Shown here piece by piece: positions 34,471-44,354 of a stretch of 64,000 bases of DNA; position 1 is the stretch's first letter, and every line of letters starts with the position of its first letter. This stretch comes from JBPYCR01 sp051846915. GTDB taxonomy: Bacteria; Bacillota; Bacilli; Bacillales; Amphibacillaceae. The stretch spans positions 1-64,000 of the forward strand of contig NZ_JBPYCR010000008.1 of the NCBI RefSeq assembly GCF_051846915.1, in the 5' to 3' direction. The notes beneath the pieces were generated by a model, which saw only the letters and a list, made by a program, of their open reading frames with translations, had not been told where the DNA came from and searched no databases. Made by a program: the position numbers and the translations under genes.

Positions 34471-35472
34471 ATGAACTCTCCTTCTATTAGTATTTCCATT
34501 ACTGTATATAACTTGGAAAAATATGTGGAGAAGTGTATAGAATCTATATTAAATCAGGAATTTACAGACTTCGAGTTAATAATTATTGATGATGGATCTA
34601 CAGATCAAAGCAGTGAAATTTGTAAGTACTATGAGCAGGAGGATAAGAGGATAACATATATTTATCAACCTAACCAAGGAGTGTCGGCAGCGCGCAATCG
34701 TGCTATTGAGGCTTCGACTGGAAAATACATTCTTATGGCTGATGGCGATGATCAGCTTGAATCAACAATGCTTGCTAAGTTATTTGACCTTTGCGAATCA
34801 AACAGTGCTGACATAAGTACATGTATGAATTATCTAGTAGACGAAAATAGTCAAATATTAGGTACACCTACTATTAGTACTAAGGTTCATTTAATGAGCA
34901 ATGAAGAGGCCTTGTTTAAAATGTACAGAGGTAAACTTACGGGGTATGGCTTGTGCAATAAGCTGTATAGAAGGGAATTATTTAAGAATGTTAGTTTCCC
35001 GGTTGATAGAAATTTTGAAGATGCTGCTGTACAGTATCGTCTTATTCTCCAAGCCAATAAAGTAATATTTACTGAAGAGCGACTATACTTCTATGTAATC
35101 CATTCAGAAAGTATGACTAGGAAGAAGTTAGCGAAGTACAGTAATAAACGGTTAGATATTATACAAAATTTTCGCGAGTCAATGGATTATTTAAAACAAA
35201 ACAATACATCTAAGTGTGTACTGGATATTATGGCGGCAGACTATTATAAATCCCTTAGAGGACTGGTCATAGATATTATGAAAGAAAATAAAGATGTACG
35301 AAGAAATGCATTGAAAATCGTGACACATCAACTTATTTTATGGAAACCTTTATTTGTAGATAATCAATATGTATCTAAAAAGGAGACTTATTTAATTCAA
35401 TGCTGGTCTAGACTACCTAAGCTGACGTTGGTGATTTATTATATTAGAAATCGATTCGTATTAAATAGTTAA
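34471..35472 (+). CDS. GT2 glycosyltransferase
   Basis: A 333-residue GT2 enzyme: SISITVYNLEKYVEKCIESI, IIDDGSTDQSSE, GVSAARNRA and metal motif MADGDDQLE (about residues 89-97). The ribosome site AAAGGGGG lies about 11 nt upstream. A C-terminal helical region resembles that of the other GT2 enzymes in this block. Confidence 0.84.
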   Translation: MNSPSISISITVYNLEKYVEKCIESILNQEFTDFELIIIDDGSTDQSSEICKYYEQEDKRITYIYQPNQGVSAARNRAIEASTGKYILMADGDDQLESTMLAKLFDLCESNSADISTCMNYLVDENSQILGTPTISTKVHLMSNEEALFKMYRGKLTGYGLCNKLYRRELFKNVSFPVDRNFEDAAVQYRLILQANKVIFTEERLYFYVIHSESMTRKKLAKYSNKRLDIIQNFRESMDYLKQNNTSKCVLDIMAADYYKSLRGLVIDIMKENKDVRRNALKIVTHQLILWKPLFVDNQYVSKKETYLIQCWSRLPKLTLVIYYIRNRFVLNS

Positions 35473-35548
35473 TAATACTTGAATATGAATCTTGCTAGAA
35501 GGGGTAGAAATAACTTATCGTTTGCTGTATAGGAGGGGGGATACAAAT

Positions 35549-36598
35549 ATGCAGCCATTAATCACTGTCATTGTCCCTGTCTATAATGGGGAAGCATTCA
35601 TTGAGAAGTGTTTTAGTAGTATATTAAATCAAACTTATCAAAACCTCGAAATCATTATTATTAATGATGGCTCTAAAGATAAGAGCCCAGAAATATGTGA
35701 TAAATTTGCTGAGCTAGATGAAAGGATCATAGTGGTTCACCAAAAAAATGTAGGTTTATCTTCGGTTAGAAATAAAGGTTTGGACATGGCAAGTGGTGAA
35801 CTAATCGGATTTGTTGACTCTGATGATAGTATACATCCAAGAATGTTTGAAATTCTGCAAAAGCACCTTCATGAAAACAACGCCGATATCTCTATGTGTC
35901 AGATAGCAAAAGTCTACAACGCAAACATAAATGAACATATAATAGAGAGCAATAAAACGATAACCAAACAGCAAACGCACACTTTTCATAAAGAAGAAGC
36001 ATTTAACAACTTATTTAATGAAAATAATTTAGTAACTGTTGTTCCCTGGAACAAATTATATAAGAGAGAAGTTTTTAAACATGTTCGCTATCCGGATGGA
36101 AAAGTGAACGATGATGAATTTGTAATTCACCATATTATTCAAGCTGCACAAAAATTTGTTTTCACAGATGCGGTTTTATATTACTACTTTCATAACGAAA
36201 ATAGTATTACAAATCAAAAATATAATCTTAAGAGACTTGAGGCCTTAGAAGCAATTAAAGATCGTGTTTTATTTTTTGAGTTAAAACAATATAATGAATT
36301 ACTTCAAATGGGGTCGAATACTTATTTGCATTTAATTATCATTCATTATTATTTAGTGCAAAAGTACTTTCCGGTTGAGAAGGACGTTATGGAAAAGTTG
36401 AAAAGAGAGTTTAGAGCGGAATTTTATACTTATAAAAATATCTTGAAAGAAAAAAATAGAATGGAACTTAAGCTATTTTTAATTCATCCCACTGTATACC
36501 AGGGGTTTATTAAGGCTAGAAAAAAGCTTTCTTATATATTGGGGCGAAATAATAATGTATTAGCTTATTCGCAAAAAAATCACAAAAATGAAGTTTAG
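35549..36598 (+). CDS. GT2 glycosyltransferase
   Basis: A GT2 enzyme of 349 residues with LITVIVPVYNGEAFIEKCFS, IIINDGSKDKSPE, GLSSVRNKG and VDSDDSI. The frame opens at 35492, but TAGGAGGGGGG directly before ATG 35549 decides the start. It overlaps the open frame of the next gene by a few bases only if that gene starts early. Confidence 0.84.
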   Translation: MQPLITVIVPVYNGEAFIEKCFSSILNQTYQNLEIIIINDGSKDKSPEICDKFAELDERIIVVHQKNVGLSSVRNKGLDMASGELIGFVDSDDSIHPRMFEILQKHLHENNADISMCQIAKVYNANINEHIIESNKTITKQQTHTFHKEEAFNNLFNENNLVTVVPWNKLYKREVFKHVRYPDGKVNDDEFVIHHIIQAAQKFVFTDAVLYYYFHNENSITNQKYNLKRLEALEAIKDRVLFFELKQYNELLQMGSNTYLHLIIIHYYLVQKYFPVEKDVMEKLKREFRAEFYTYKNILKEKNRMELKLFLIHPTVYQGFIKARKKLSYILGRNNNVLAYSQKNHKNEV

Positions 36599-36635
36599 CA
36601 TTAAAGCTAAATGTAATAGAGGTGAGTCTAGTAAA

Positions 36636-37667
36636 ATGCCAAGAGTTAGTCTAATTGTATCTGCATACAATATTGAAAACCACATAAGGAAATGTATAGA
36701 ATCTCTCATTTATCAATCTTTCAAAGATATAGAAATAATAGTAGTTAACGATGGTTCTACAGATAATACATTGAATGAAATTCAGAAAGTGAAAAAGAAG
36801 GATGCTAGGATAAATGTAATTAATCAAAGTAATGAAGGAGCAATGAAGGCAAGGGAGATTGGCTTTAAAGAGGCAAAAGGAGAGTACTTACTTTTTGTAG
36901 ATGGTGATGATTGGCTAGCTGAAGATGCCATTGAAATTTTATATAAAAAGGCTAAACAAAATGATTACGATATTGTATGCTATAAATTTTATTTTGCGGA
37001 TGGCGAATCAATAAAAAAAAGCTCGTCTAAAAACATCAGTTATCAAATGTTGGTAGGAGACGATTTTTTAAAGATGATTATGACTAGTAAGATAAACCCA
37101 TCATTATGGAGTAAGTTCATAAAAAGAAAATTTATCATAAACAGTAATATAAACTTTCCTAACGATATTGTTAAAGCAGAGGATTTAGCTTTTACATGCT
37201 CCCTTGGTATGCATAATCCAATAGTATGTCTTATTGATGAATACCTATACTATTACTTTACTGCTAGAAATACATCAGCAACTAACTCTGTTTCATCTAC
37301 ATTATTAGAGGTGGGAAAAGCAACTAATTTTATTCAACAAGATTTGAGAAACAATAATATATACAATCATAATAAAGAGGAATTTGAATTTTTATCCTTC
37401 ATTCACACCTTCTGGGTTAACAGAGATATAATTTATAACAAAAAAGGTAAAGTGAGCAAAACATTATTTAAAAATTGGAAGGGAACCGGGATAAACATTA
37501 AAAAGAACAAATACTTCAAGGAATTAATGTTGAAAGAGCCTCTTAAAATCAGAGTAATTTCCAATTTACTAATTAGTAGTTACTTATTAGGAAGTTTATT
37601 TTACAAGTTTTATAACATATATATTTTGCTAACTAAGGGGCCAAATTCAGTTAAACATTACACATGA
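36636..37667 (+). CDS. GT2 glycosyltransferase
   Basis: A GT2 enzyme of 343 residues. VSLIVSAYNIENHIRKCIES, VVNDGSTDNT, EGAMKAREIG and VDGDDW are present; the usual A-A/S-R-N after the glycine is changed to MKAREIG. AGAGGTGAG precedes ATG 36636; the frame itself opens at 36588. The gene is strikingly AT-rich. A small GTTAC/GTAAC hairpin with ATTTTT follows at 37689-37708, which could weakly end transcription before the next module. Confidence 0.82.
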   Translation: MPRVSLIVSAYNIENHIRKCIESLIYQSFKDIEIIVVNDGSTDNTLNEIQKVKKKDARINVINQSNEGAMKAREIGFKEAKGEYLLFVDGDDWLAEDAIEILYKKAKQNDYDIVCYKFYFADGESIKKSSSKNISYQMLVGDDFLKMIMTSKINPSLWSKFIKRKFIINSNINFPNDIVKAEDLAFTCSLGMHNPIVCLIDEYLYYYFTARNTSATNSVSSTLLEVGKATNFIQQDLRNNNIYNHNKEEFEFLSFIHTFWVNRDIIYNKKGKVSKTLFKNWKGTGINIKKNKYFKELMLKEPLKIRVISNLLISSYLLGSLFYKFYNIYILLTKGPNSVKHYT

Positions 37668-37725
37668 AAATGTGCACAAAACAAATATGTTACAATGTAA
37701 CGATTTTTAGGAGTTGACTAATTTA

Positions 37726-38937
37726 ATGATAAATATTTATAAGCCGAAAATCGTTAAGACCAATTCCGGTACAAGAGTAACAGCTGTCTTTGAACATAAT
37801 TTAAATGAAAACATTTTATGGTATGAGATTGATGATAAATATGGTGAATATTTAACCGATGAAACAGCTGATGGTTTTGTAGTTGGTTTATTATTTTATG
37901 CTTTAAAACATGGGAGTGATATGCGGATTTTGGCGCCACTCTCTCAGAATCTGTATTATTCTATTAACAACTATTTAATTCCATTATTAGTTAAAATTCA
38001 TGGGTATAAACAAATTAAAATAACGTGTAATCTACTACGTCATGATCCAATAAAAAACAAAGGGGCTGTTGGTACGGGTCTTTCTTGTGGTGTTGATTCA
38101 TTTGCCACCATTATTGATCACTTAAATGACGATTGTCCAGAAGGATATAAAATTAATTACTTTACATTTTTTAATGTTGGCTCTCATGGTGATAACGGAG
38201 GGGAGAGGGCTAGGGATTTGTTTAAAGAAAGAGCTGAAATAACCAGAAAATACGCTGAAGAAGTTAATAAGGAATTTATTACGGTAGACAGTAATATTAG
38301 TGAAATACTTATGATGAATTTTGAACAAACGAATACATTGAGAAGTTTGTCGGCTGTTTTAATACTACAAAGATTATTTAATGTTTATTACTATTCTTCC
38401 AGTGTACCAATTACACGTTTTAAGCTAAACAAAAAAAACACAAATGGTTATGACATCTTTAATATGAGTATGCTATCGACTGAAACCATTCGCTTTTATT
38501 CCTCTTGCCCTATGATGACCAGAGTAGAGAAAACGAAGCTTGTTGCAAAATATGAACCTTCTTATAAATATTTGAATGTATGTTTTTATGAAGAGAATAA
38601 CTGTGGTAAATGTCCAAAGTGTTTAAGAACGTTATTAACATTGGAAGTTATAGGGGAAATACGACGTTATTCAAACGTATTTAACTTAGAAGCTTATTAC
38701 TCTAATAGGAATAACTTTATTGCGACGATAATTGCCAAAAAGCAAAGTGAAGATAACTTAAAAGAAATACATAATGAAATGCTACGCCAAAACTTTAAGA
38801 TACCGTTATCATCAAAAATTATGTCTATTGGTTTTAAATTAAAGTTAAACTTTAAAAACAAGTTCATGGGTAAAGGTAGAGTTATTAAATTGAAAAGTAT
38901 GTTCAGGACTAAATCTATTAGAAACGAGGCTTCATAA
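37726..38937 (+). CDS. PP-loop ATPase-like protein of a polysaccharide locus
   Basis: A 403-residue protein with the N-type ATP-pyrophosphatase signature GLSCGVDSFATI (about residues 120-131), the S-G-G-x-D-S loop with one Gly changed to Cys. A C-terminal CxxC motif (NCGKCPKCLRTL, about 297-308) may bind zinc. Such folds adenylate a carbonyl or carboxyl group and then join an amine or thiol. I do not know a named function; relatives of this type occur near glycan gene clusters. ATG 37726 is preferred to the TTG at 37714, which overlaps the ribosome site. Confidence 0.7.
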   Translation: MINIYKPKIVKTNSGTRVTAVFEHNLNENILWYEIDDKYGEYLTDETADGFVVGLLFYALKHGSDMRILAPLSQNLYYSINNYLIPLLVKIHGYKQIKITCNLLRHDPIKNKGAVGTGLSCGVDSFATIIDHLNDDCPEGYKINYFTFFNVGSHGDNGGERARDLFKERAEITRKYAEEVNKEFITVDSNISEILMMNFEQTNTLRSLSAVLILQRLFNVYYYSSSVPITRFKLNKKNTNGYDIFNMSMLSTETIRFYSSCPMMTRVEKTKLVAKYEPSYKYLNVCFYEENNCGKCPKCLRTLLTLEVIGEIRRYSNVFNLEAYYSNRNNFIATIIAKKQSEDNLKEIHNEMLRQNFKIPLSSKIMSIGFKLKLNFKNKFMGKGRVIKLKSMFRTKSIRNEAS

Positions 38938-38958
38938 TACTGTTTAGAGGTGAAAGTA

Positions 38959-40053
38959 GTGATAAAAAAGAGAATATTAGTCGATGCATACTTTGCTCGG
39001 AATCTAGGTGATGACCTATTTCTAAAGGTACTTATTGAAAGATACCCAAATGTGACCTTTCACTTACGAACAGCAAACAAAAATTATAATATTTTATTCA
39101 GAAGTTACAAAAACGTAAAGATAATTAAGTCACTATGTCTAAATGTAGGAAACCTGACATATAATTTATTCGATAAAATACACAGCCTATTTTTGAATTA
39201 TAAGAACTACGATGCATTAGTTATTATAGGTGGATCTATTTTTATGGAAACTAAAGGTTGGGAAGAAGTATTAAAAAAGCGAGAATACTTACCGAGTAAA
39301 TTCAAAAAAGCAGGTAAAAAAACGTATATTCTAGGTGCGAACTTTGGACCTTTTAAGGAAGACCTATACCGAAAAAAATATATGGACTTTTTCACTAAGT
39401 TTGATGACGTATGTTTTAGGGATACATACTCCTTTAATCTCTTTAAGGATCCTGACAATATCAGATATGCACCAGATATAGTATTTAATTTAGAAAAAAG
39501 CTATTCTCAACCAAAAGATAATTGTATTGGGTTTTCAATTATTGATATCCAGAATAGAAACGGCTTAAAAGAATACCAGGACAAATATATTGAAAAAATA
39601 GGGGATATAATAAAAAAGTGTGTAGAGCTCGGCCATAATATAAAACTATTTTCCTTTTGTGAAAGGGAAGGTGATATACGCGCAATAAAATATTTGTTAA
39701 AAAGCCTTGATAGTTCATACAAGAAGCACATACAAGTTGTTAATTATGGTGAAGATATAGATTCTTTTCTGTATGAATTTGAATCATGCATGTCTATAGT
39801 AGGTATAAGATTTCATTCTATAATTTTAGGATTGTTATTTGATCAGCCTGTATTTCCAATAGTATATAGCGATAAAACATTCAACGCTTTAGAAGACTTA
39901 AAGATTGAAAGTGATTGTAGCTTTATTAAAAATATCGAGGATCTTGAAATTGAAAAAGTAATAAAAGTTTTACTAAACAACAGATTAAATAATCGAAGGT
40001 ATTTGTCTGAAGCTGCTAATCAGTTTGAAAGACTAGATAAATTATTACTGTAA
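38959..40053 (+). CDS. Polysaccharide pyruvyltransferase-family protein
   Basis: A protein of 364 residues of the CsaB/WcaK family, which usually adds a pyruvate ketal from phosphoenolpyruvate to a sugar. Visible motifs: NLGDDLFLKVL near the N-terminus, IIGGSIFME (about residue 90), LGANFGPF, and VGIRFHSIILGL with the family His (about residue 281). GTG 38959 follows AGAGGTG; an upstream GTG at 38950 overlaps that site. Pyruvylation would make the polymer acidic. Confidence 0.84.
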   Translation: MIKKRILVDAYFARNLGDDLFLKVLIERYPNVTFHLRTANKNYNILFRSYKNVKIIKSLCLNVGNLTYNLFDKIHSLFLNYKNYDALVIIGGSIFMETKGWEEVLKKREYLPSKFKKAGKKTYILGANFGPFKEDLYRKKYMDFFTKFDDVCFRDTYSFNLFKDPDNIRYAPDIVFNLEKSYSQPKDNCIGFSIIDIQNRNGLKEYQDKYIEKIGDIIKKCVELGHNIKLFSFCEREGDIRAIKYLLKSLDSSYKKHIQVVNYGEDIDSFLYEFESCMSIVGIRFHSIILGLLFDQPVFPIVYSDKTFNALEDLKIESDCSFIKNIEDLEIEKVIKVLLNNRLNNRRYLSEAANQFERLDKLLL

Positions 40054-40109
40054 ATTATCATGTATCGCTCCATAAAAATATAATCAATCTCGAAAAAGGT
40101 GTGATAAGT

Positions 40110-41873
40110 TTGCAAAAGGCAATCAAAAAGTTGATGCTACTTTTCAACAGAAGAGAGAAGAGAAAATTTTTAGTTTTATTCTTCTTGATGATAGTGGCAG
40201 CTATATTTGAAACAATAGGGATTGGATTAATTGTTCCATTTGTCGGAATTATAACAAATCCTGAAATTATCCAGGAACAAGCTGTTTTGTCATATATTTA
40301 CGACTTGTTTGAATTTCAATCAACAACATCTTTTATTATATTTTCTGTAATAGGGCTACTGGCTGTTTTCGTTTTAAAAAATCTATACTTACTACTTTTT
40401 AATTATGCACAGTTTAGAGTCATTTTAAATCAACAAGTTAAGCTATCTAGCAATTTATTTAAAGAATATTTAACAAAACCATATTCCTTCCATTTGCAAA
40501 GAAATAGTGCAGAGTTACTTCGTAATATAAATGGAGAGGTATCTAAGGTATTTCAAGGTATAATCATGGCGAGTTTTCAATTGTTGACAGAGTTTTTGGT
40601 TATTACTTGTATTTTAATATTACTATTGGTGACTGCTCCAATAGCCACTACAGTAGCTTCTGTCCTATTAGGAGGAAGTGTTTTTTTATTTTTTGCATTT
40701 CTGCGTAAGAAAATAAGTCGACTTGGGAAAGAACAGCAAAAGGTAAATGGAACGATGATTAAATGGGTAAATCAAGGGTTAGGGGCAAGTAAAGAAGTTA
40801 AAGTTTCAGGTAAAGAAGGATTCTTTATCAATTCCTACACTGCACAAAGTCAGATCAGGGCTAACAATAGTCGGTATATGAAGATGTTAGAACTAGTACC
40901 AAGGTTATTTATCGAAACCTTGTTAGTATCTATCGTTCTAATCACAATGCTAATCATCGTTTTTCAAGGAACAAGTATAGCTCAACTCATTTCGACAATG
41001 GCCCTATTTGCTATGGCATCTTTCCGATTAATGCCTTCTATTACCCGTGTAATGTCGCTTATAACAAGTATTCGATACAATCAGCCTGCATTAACAGTTG
41101 TCTATGATGATTTGTTTTCGAATAAAGATGGGAATATAAAAGTTAATAAAAATTCAATAGTAATTAATAAAGGAGAAAAAACATTTAAGGATTCAATAAA
41201 GTTAAATGAAGTATCCTTTTGCTATCCGGAACAAAAGGAGTGGTCAGTAAAAGATATCTCTTTAACTATACCAATTGGGCAATCAGTTGCATTTATAGGG
41301 GAATCGGGTGCTGGAAAAACAACACTTGTAGATATAATTTTAGGGCTGTTTCGTCCAGAACAAGGTAATGTTTTGGTAGATGGAAAAACTCTACATGATC
41401 AAAAGGAATTATGGCAGCAAAAAATTGGTTACATCCCACAATCAATATTCCTTTCGGATGATACGATCCGTGGTAATGTTGCTTTTGGAATTGATAGTAA
41501 CTCCATCGATGATAATGAAGTTTGGCGGGCTTTAGAGCAGGCACAACTCAAAGAATTTGTTGAAGGGCTTCCGGATAAATTAGAAACATCGGTAGGAGAA
41601 CGTGGGGTGAGACTTTCCGGTGGTCAGCGACAACGCATAGGAATAGCACGAGCCCTATATCACAATCCTGAGATTTTATTTATGGATGAAGCAACGTCAG
41701 CCTTGGATAATGAAACAGAAAAGGAAATTATGAAGGCGTTTGATGGATTAAAAGGAGAAAAGACCTTAATTATTATTGCCCATAGGTTAAGTACAATAGA
41801 AAATTGTGACATTGTATTTAGGTTGAATAAAGGAAGGCTTGTTAATGATAACCTTGAAAAATCCATCATTTAA
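40110..41873 (+). CDS. ABC transporter, PglK-like lipid-linked oligosaccharide flippase
   Basis: A fused ABC exporter half-transporter of about 587 residues. Six membrane helices occupy residues 15-320, followed by the ATPase domain: Walker A GESGAGKTT, signature LSGGQRQR, Walker B ILFMDEATSALD and the H-loop IIAHRLST. Length and context resemble PglK, which flips lipid-linked oligosaccharides. No Wzx/EpsK-type flippase is seen in the window, so this gene is the best candidate for that step. TTG 40110 follows AAAGGTG; GTG 40101 is the other option. Confidence 0.8.
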   Translation: MQKAIKKLMLLFNRREKRKFLVLFFLMIVAAIFETIGIGLIVPFVGIITNPEIIQEQAVLSYIYDLFEFQSTTSFIIFSVIGLLAVFVLKNLYLLLFNYAQFRVILNQQVKLSSNLFKEYLTKPYSFHLQRNSAELLRNINGEVSKVFQGIIMASFQLLTEFLVITCILILLLVTAPIATTVASVLLGGSVFLFFAFLRKKISRLGKEQQKVNGTMIKWVNQGLGASKEVKVSGKEGFFINSYTAQSQIRANNSRYMKMLELVPRLFIETLLVSIVLITMLIIVFQGTSIAQLISTMALFAMASFRLMPSITRVMSLITSIRYNQPALTVVYDDLFSNKDGNIKVNKNSIVINKGEKTFKDSIKLNEVSFCYPEQKEWSVKDISLTIPIGQSVAFIGESGAGKTTLVDIILGLFRPEQGNVLVDGKTLHDQKELWQQKIGYIPQSIFLSDDTIRGNVAFGIDSNSIDDNEVWRALEQAQLKEFVEGLPDKLETSVGERGVRLSGGQRQRIGIARALYHNPEILFMDEATSALDNETEKEIMKAFDGLKGEKTLIIIAHRLSTIENCDIVFRLNKGRLVNDNLEKSII

Positions 41874-41980
41874 AATGTATCGAGGGTAATTTTAGTGATG
41901 ATGAAAGCTTTAAAGATGCAGTAACACGAACAAACCAATCTACAAACTGTAAAATTAATAGTTTGTAAAAGGGGCTTTAA

Positions 41981-43186
41981 ATGATGGTTAGGAAGAGTTA
42001 TTTTATTCTAATTGAAAACCAATTATTTGTTAATGTAGAACAAAGCATATTAAGGCTTTATCTTGATTTACTTACTAAGACGAACCCATTTACTTTTTTT
42101 GAGAGGAAGCCGAGAAATCGTGTATTAAATTTATTTCCTGCCATTGTACTTAGGGCAATTCGAGTGTTAAATTTCACAGTAAAATTTTATGAAAGGAAAA
42201 AAGAATATAAAAGAAATAAATCTACAATTTTAAGTATAGAAACTAACTATTACGGAAACTTATTACTACAATTACGACAAGGAGAACAAAAAATTTTCAA
42301 CTTAAAAGACAAATTAGTATTAACCAGTTTTTCTAAACACACCCCCCCAGAAGACATTGAAACCTTAATTTGCAATATTCAAAAGTCAACTGTATGTAAA
42401 CTAGCACCAAATATAATTACTTGGGACAAAGATGAATATTACATTGTAGAAGAGTATATTAATCTTAAAAGACCTTCTTATAGTATCAATAACCTTGATA
42501 GGGTTTACTCTGAGGTATTTCCTATTCTTGAGAACATATCATTTTCAACTACTCCGGAGCTAGTAAAGATTGAAAAATATACACATGAAAAATTACAATG
42601 CGTTAAATCCTTATTAAGGGAAATTCAATTGAAAGACTCTAACTCTTCGTATAGATATCAAGAGATCGAAAAATTTCTGTGTTATACAAAATCTATGATA
42701 AAAAATAATAAAGTAGATGAAATAGCTCTAGCATCTTCACATGGGGATTTTTGGGAAGGTAACATTCTAATAAATAAAAGTGCTCGTGTGATTGATTGGA
42801 ATACTTATGGCAAACGAAGTATGTATTTTGATATTTACTATTTTTTATTTATGTTGGCTTCGATTAAAGGGGGGTTTAATAAGGTAAATAATGTAGAGAT
42901 AAAAAAATTAAGCGGAGTGGTGGGAGGAAGTTTTGACTTATATTATGAAAAGTTGAAAACGAATATTGACTTTAAACACACGTATAATTTACAGGAACCT
43001 AAAACTTACCGTTACATATTTTACATAGAGTTAATCGTTCTTAAATTGGATGAAATTAACTCGAAAAAAGGAAAGATATGTATAGATGAGGTCATGACTT
43101 GGATAAGTAGATTTATGTTACTTGAAGAAAACATGGATCGCAAATCAGAATTTTCATTCGATAAGGGGGAATCACTTTTAATCTAA
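41981..43186 (+). CDS. APH/choline-kinase-like phosphotransferase
   Basis: A 401-residue protein whose second half has the kinase-like motifs HGDFWEGNILIN (about residues 252-263) and VIDWNTYG (about 269-276), matching the catalytic loop and metal-binding Asp of aminoglycoside phosphotransferase/choline kinase folds. The N-terminal 90 residues are basic and unassigned. It could phosphorylate a sugar, a polyol or another small molecule in the polysaccharide pathway. It is the last gene before a terminator. Confidence 0.68.
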   Translation: MMVRKSYFILIENQLFVNVEQSILRLYLDLLTKTNPFTFFERKPRNRVLNLFPAIVLRAIRVLNFTVKFYERKKEYKRNKSTILSIETNYYGNLLLQLRQGEQKIFNLKDKLVLTSFSKHTPPEDIETLICNIQKSTVCKLAPNIITWDKDEYYIVEEYINLKRPSYSINNLDRVYSEVFPILENISFSTTPELVKIEKYTHEKLQCVKSLLREIQLKDSNSSYRYQEIEKFLCYTKSMIKNNKVDEIALASSHGDFWEGNILINKSARVIDWNTYGKRSMYFDIYYFLFMLASIKGGFNKVNNVEIKKLSGVVGGSFDLYYEKLKTNIDFKHTYNLQEPKTYRYIFYIELIVLKLDEINSKKGKICIDEVMTWISRFMLLEENMDRKSEFSFDKGESLLI

Positions 43187-43285
43187 AATCCTATACAGTT
43201 AACACTTAAACTATCTAGATTAAGAGTACTATAAATATTCAAATACAACTAAATATAACAACTGGTAATAGTGAACCAAATGAAG

Positions 43286-43317
43286 CGTCTCTATCGAATG
43301 GAGATGTTTTTTATTTT
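43286..43317 (+). terminator. Terminator at the end of the long eps operon
   Basis: CGTCTC (43286-43291) pairs with GAGATG (43301-43306), one G-U pair, 9-nt loop, followed by TTTTTTATTTT. It separates the main eps operon from rmlA. Confidence 0.75.
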
Positions 43318-43350
43318 GCCATTTAAAACTAACAAGGAGGATCTTATACG

Positions 43351-44253
43351 ATGAAAGGAATAATTTTAGCAGGGGGCAACGGAACGAGGCTATACCCGTT
43401 AACCCGATCTATATCGAAACAGTTGTTGCCGGTGTATGATAAACCGATGATTTATTACCCAATTTCTGTGCTGATGCTTGCTGGAATACGTGAAATTTTA
43501 ATTATCGCAACACCTGAGGATGCGCCTAGGTTCAGACAACTGCTTGGTGATGGATCGGAGCTTGGTATTGAGCTTACGTATCAAATCCAGCACAAGCCGA
43601 ACGGACTGGCGGAAGCATTTATAATTGGGGAGGATTTTATTGGTACGGATGACGTGGCCTTAATTCTTGGGGATAACATTTTTTATGGGCATGAATTCAC
43701 ATTTCATCTGGAGCGGGTCCGTAATCAACTAAAAGGTGCTACTGTTTTTGGTTACAATGTAAAGGATCCGGAGCGGTTTGGGGTAGTGGAGTTTGATTCA
43801 CGAGGAAAGGTTTTATCGATTGAAGAGAAACCGGAACGTCCAAAATCTAATCATGCCATTACAGGTTTATACTTCTTTGATAATCACGTGATTGATATTG
43901 CAAGAAGGGTAACCCCTTCTGCTCGTGGTGAGTTGGAAATTACCGATGTTTTAAAGGAATATGCAGCAGCAGGGAATTTGCATGTCGAGTTGTTAGGGCG
44001 CGGTTTTGCTTGGTTGGATACAGGTACCCATGAGACGTTGCTTGAAGCCTCTCAGTTCATCGAAATTATTGAGAAACGGCAGCGGTTAAAGGTCGCTTGT
44101 TTGGAAGAGATTGCTTTCCATAAGGGATATATTTCTGAGGAGAAATTAAGGATGTTGGCAGAGCCATTAAAAAAGAGTGAATACGGACAATATTTACTGC
44201 AAATCATCGAGATGAACAAAGTGAAAAGAACAGATCAATTGCTCGCGCAGTGA
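43351..44253 (+). CDS. rmlA: Glucose-1-phosphate thymidylyltransferase
   Basis: A 300-residue RmlA/RfbA enzyme making dTDP-glucose. GIILAGGNGTRLYPLTRSIS at the N-terminus, KPMIYYPISVLMLAGI, LGDNIFYG (about residues 108-115) and GRGFAWLDTGTHETLLEAS are all typical. The ribosome site is AAGGAGG. It is followed by rmlC, but rmlB and rmlD are absent nearby, so the dTDP-sugar made here may not be standard L-rhamnose unless those genes lie elsewhere. Confidence 0.94.
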   Translation: MKGIILAGGNGTRLYPLTRSISKQLLPVYDKPMIYYPISVLMLAGIREILIIATPEDAPRFRQLLGDGSELGIELTYQIQHKPNGLAEAFIIGEDFIGTDDVALILGDNIFYGHEFTFHLERVRNQLKGATVFGYNVKDPERFGVVEFDSRGKVLSIEEKPERPKSNHAITGLYFFDNHVIDIARRVTPSARGELEITDVLKEYAAAGNLHVELLGRGFAWLDTGTHETLLEASQFIEIIEKRQRLKVACLEEIAFHKGYISEEKLRMLAEPLKKSEYGQYLLQIIEMNKVKRTDQLLAQ

Positions 44254-44354
44254 GTCTTCATAACGATGCTTGGAATGGATCTGACCATAGGGGAAAATGA
44301 TCAAAAAGCTGATACGAAATATTACAGTCTTTTAAACGAAAGGGTGATCGATGA

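Noticed and set aside
37714..37726. TTG start for the PP-loop protein
   Set aside because: It directly abuts the ribosome site; ATG 37726 has workable spacing.
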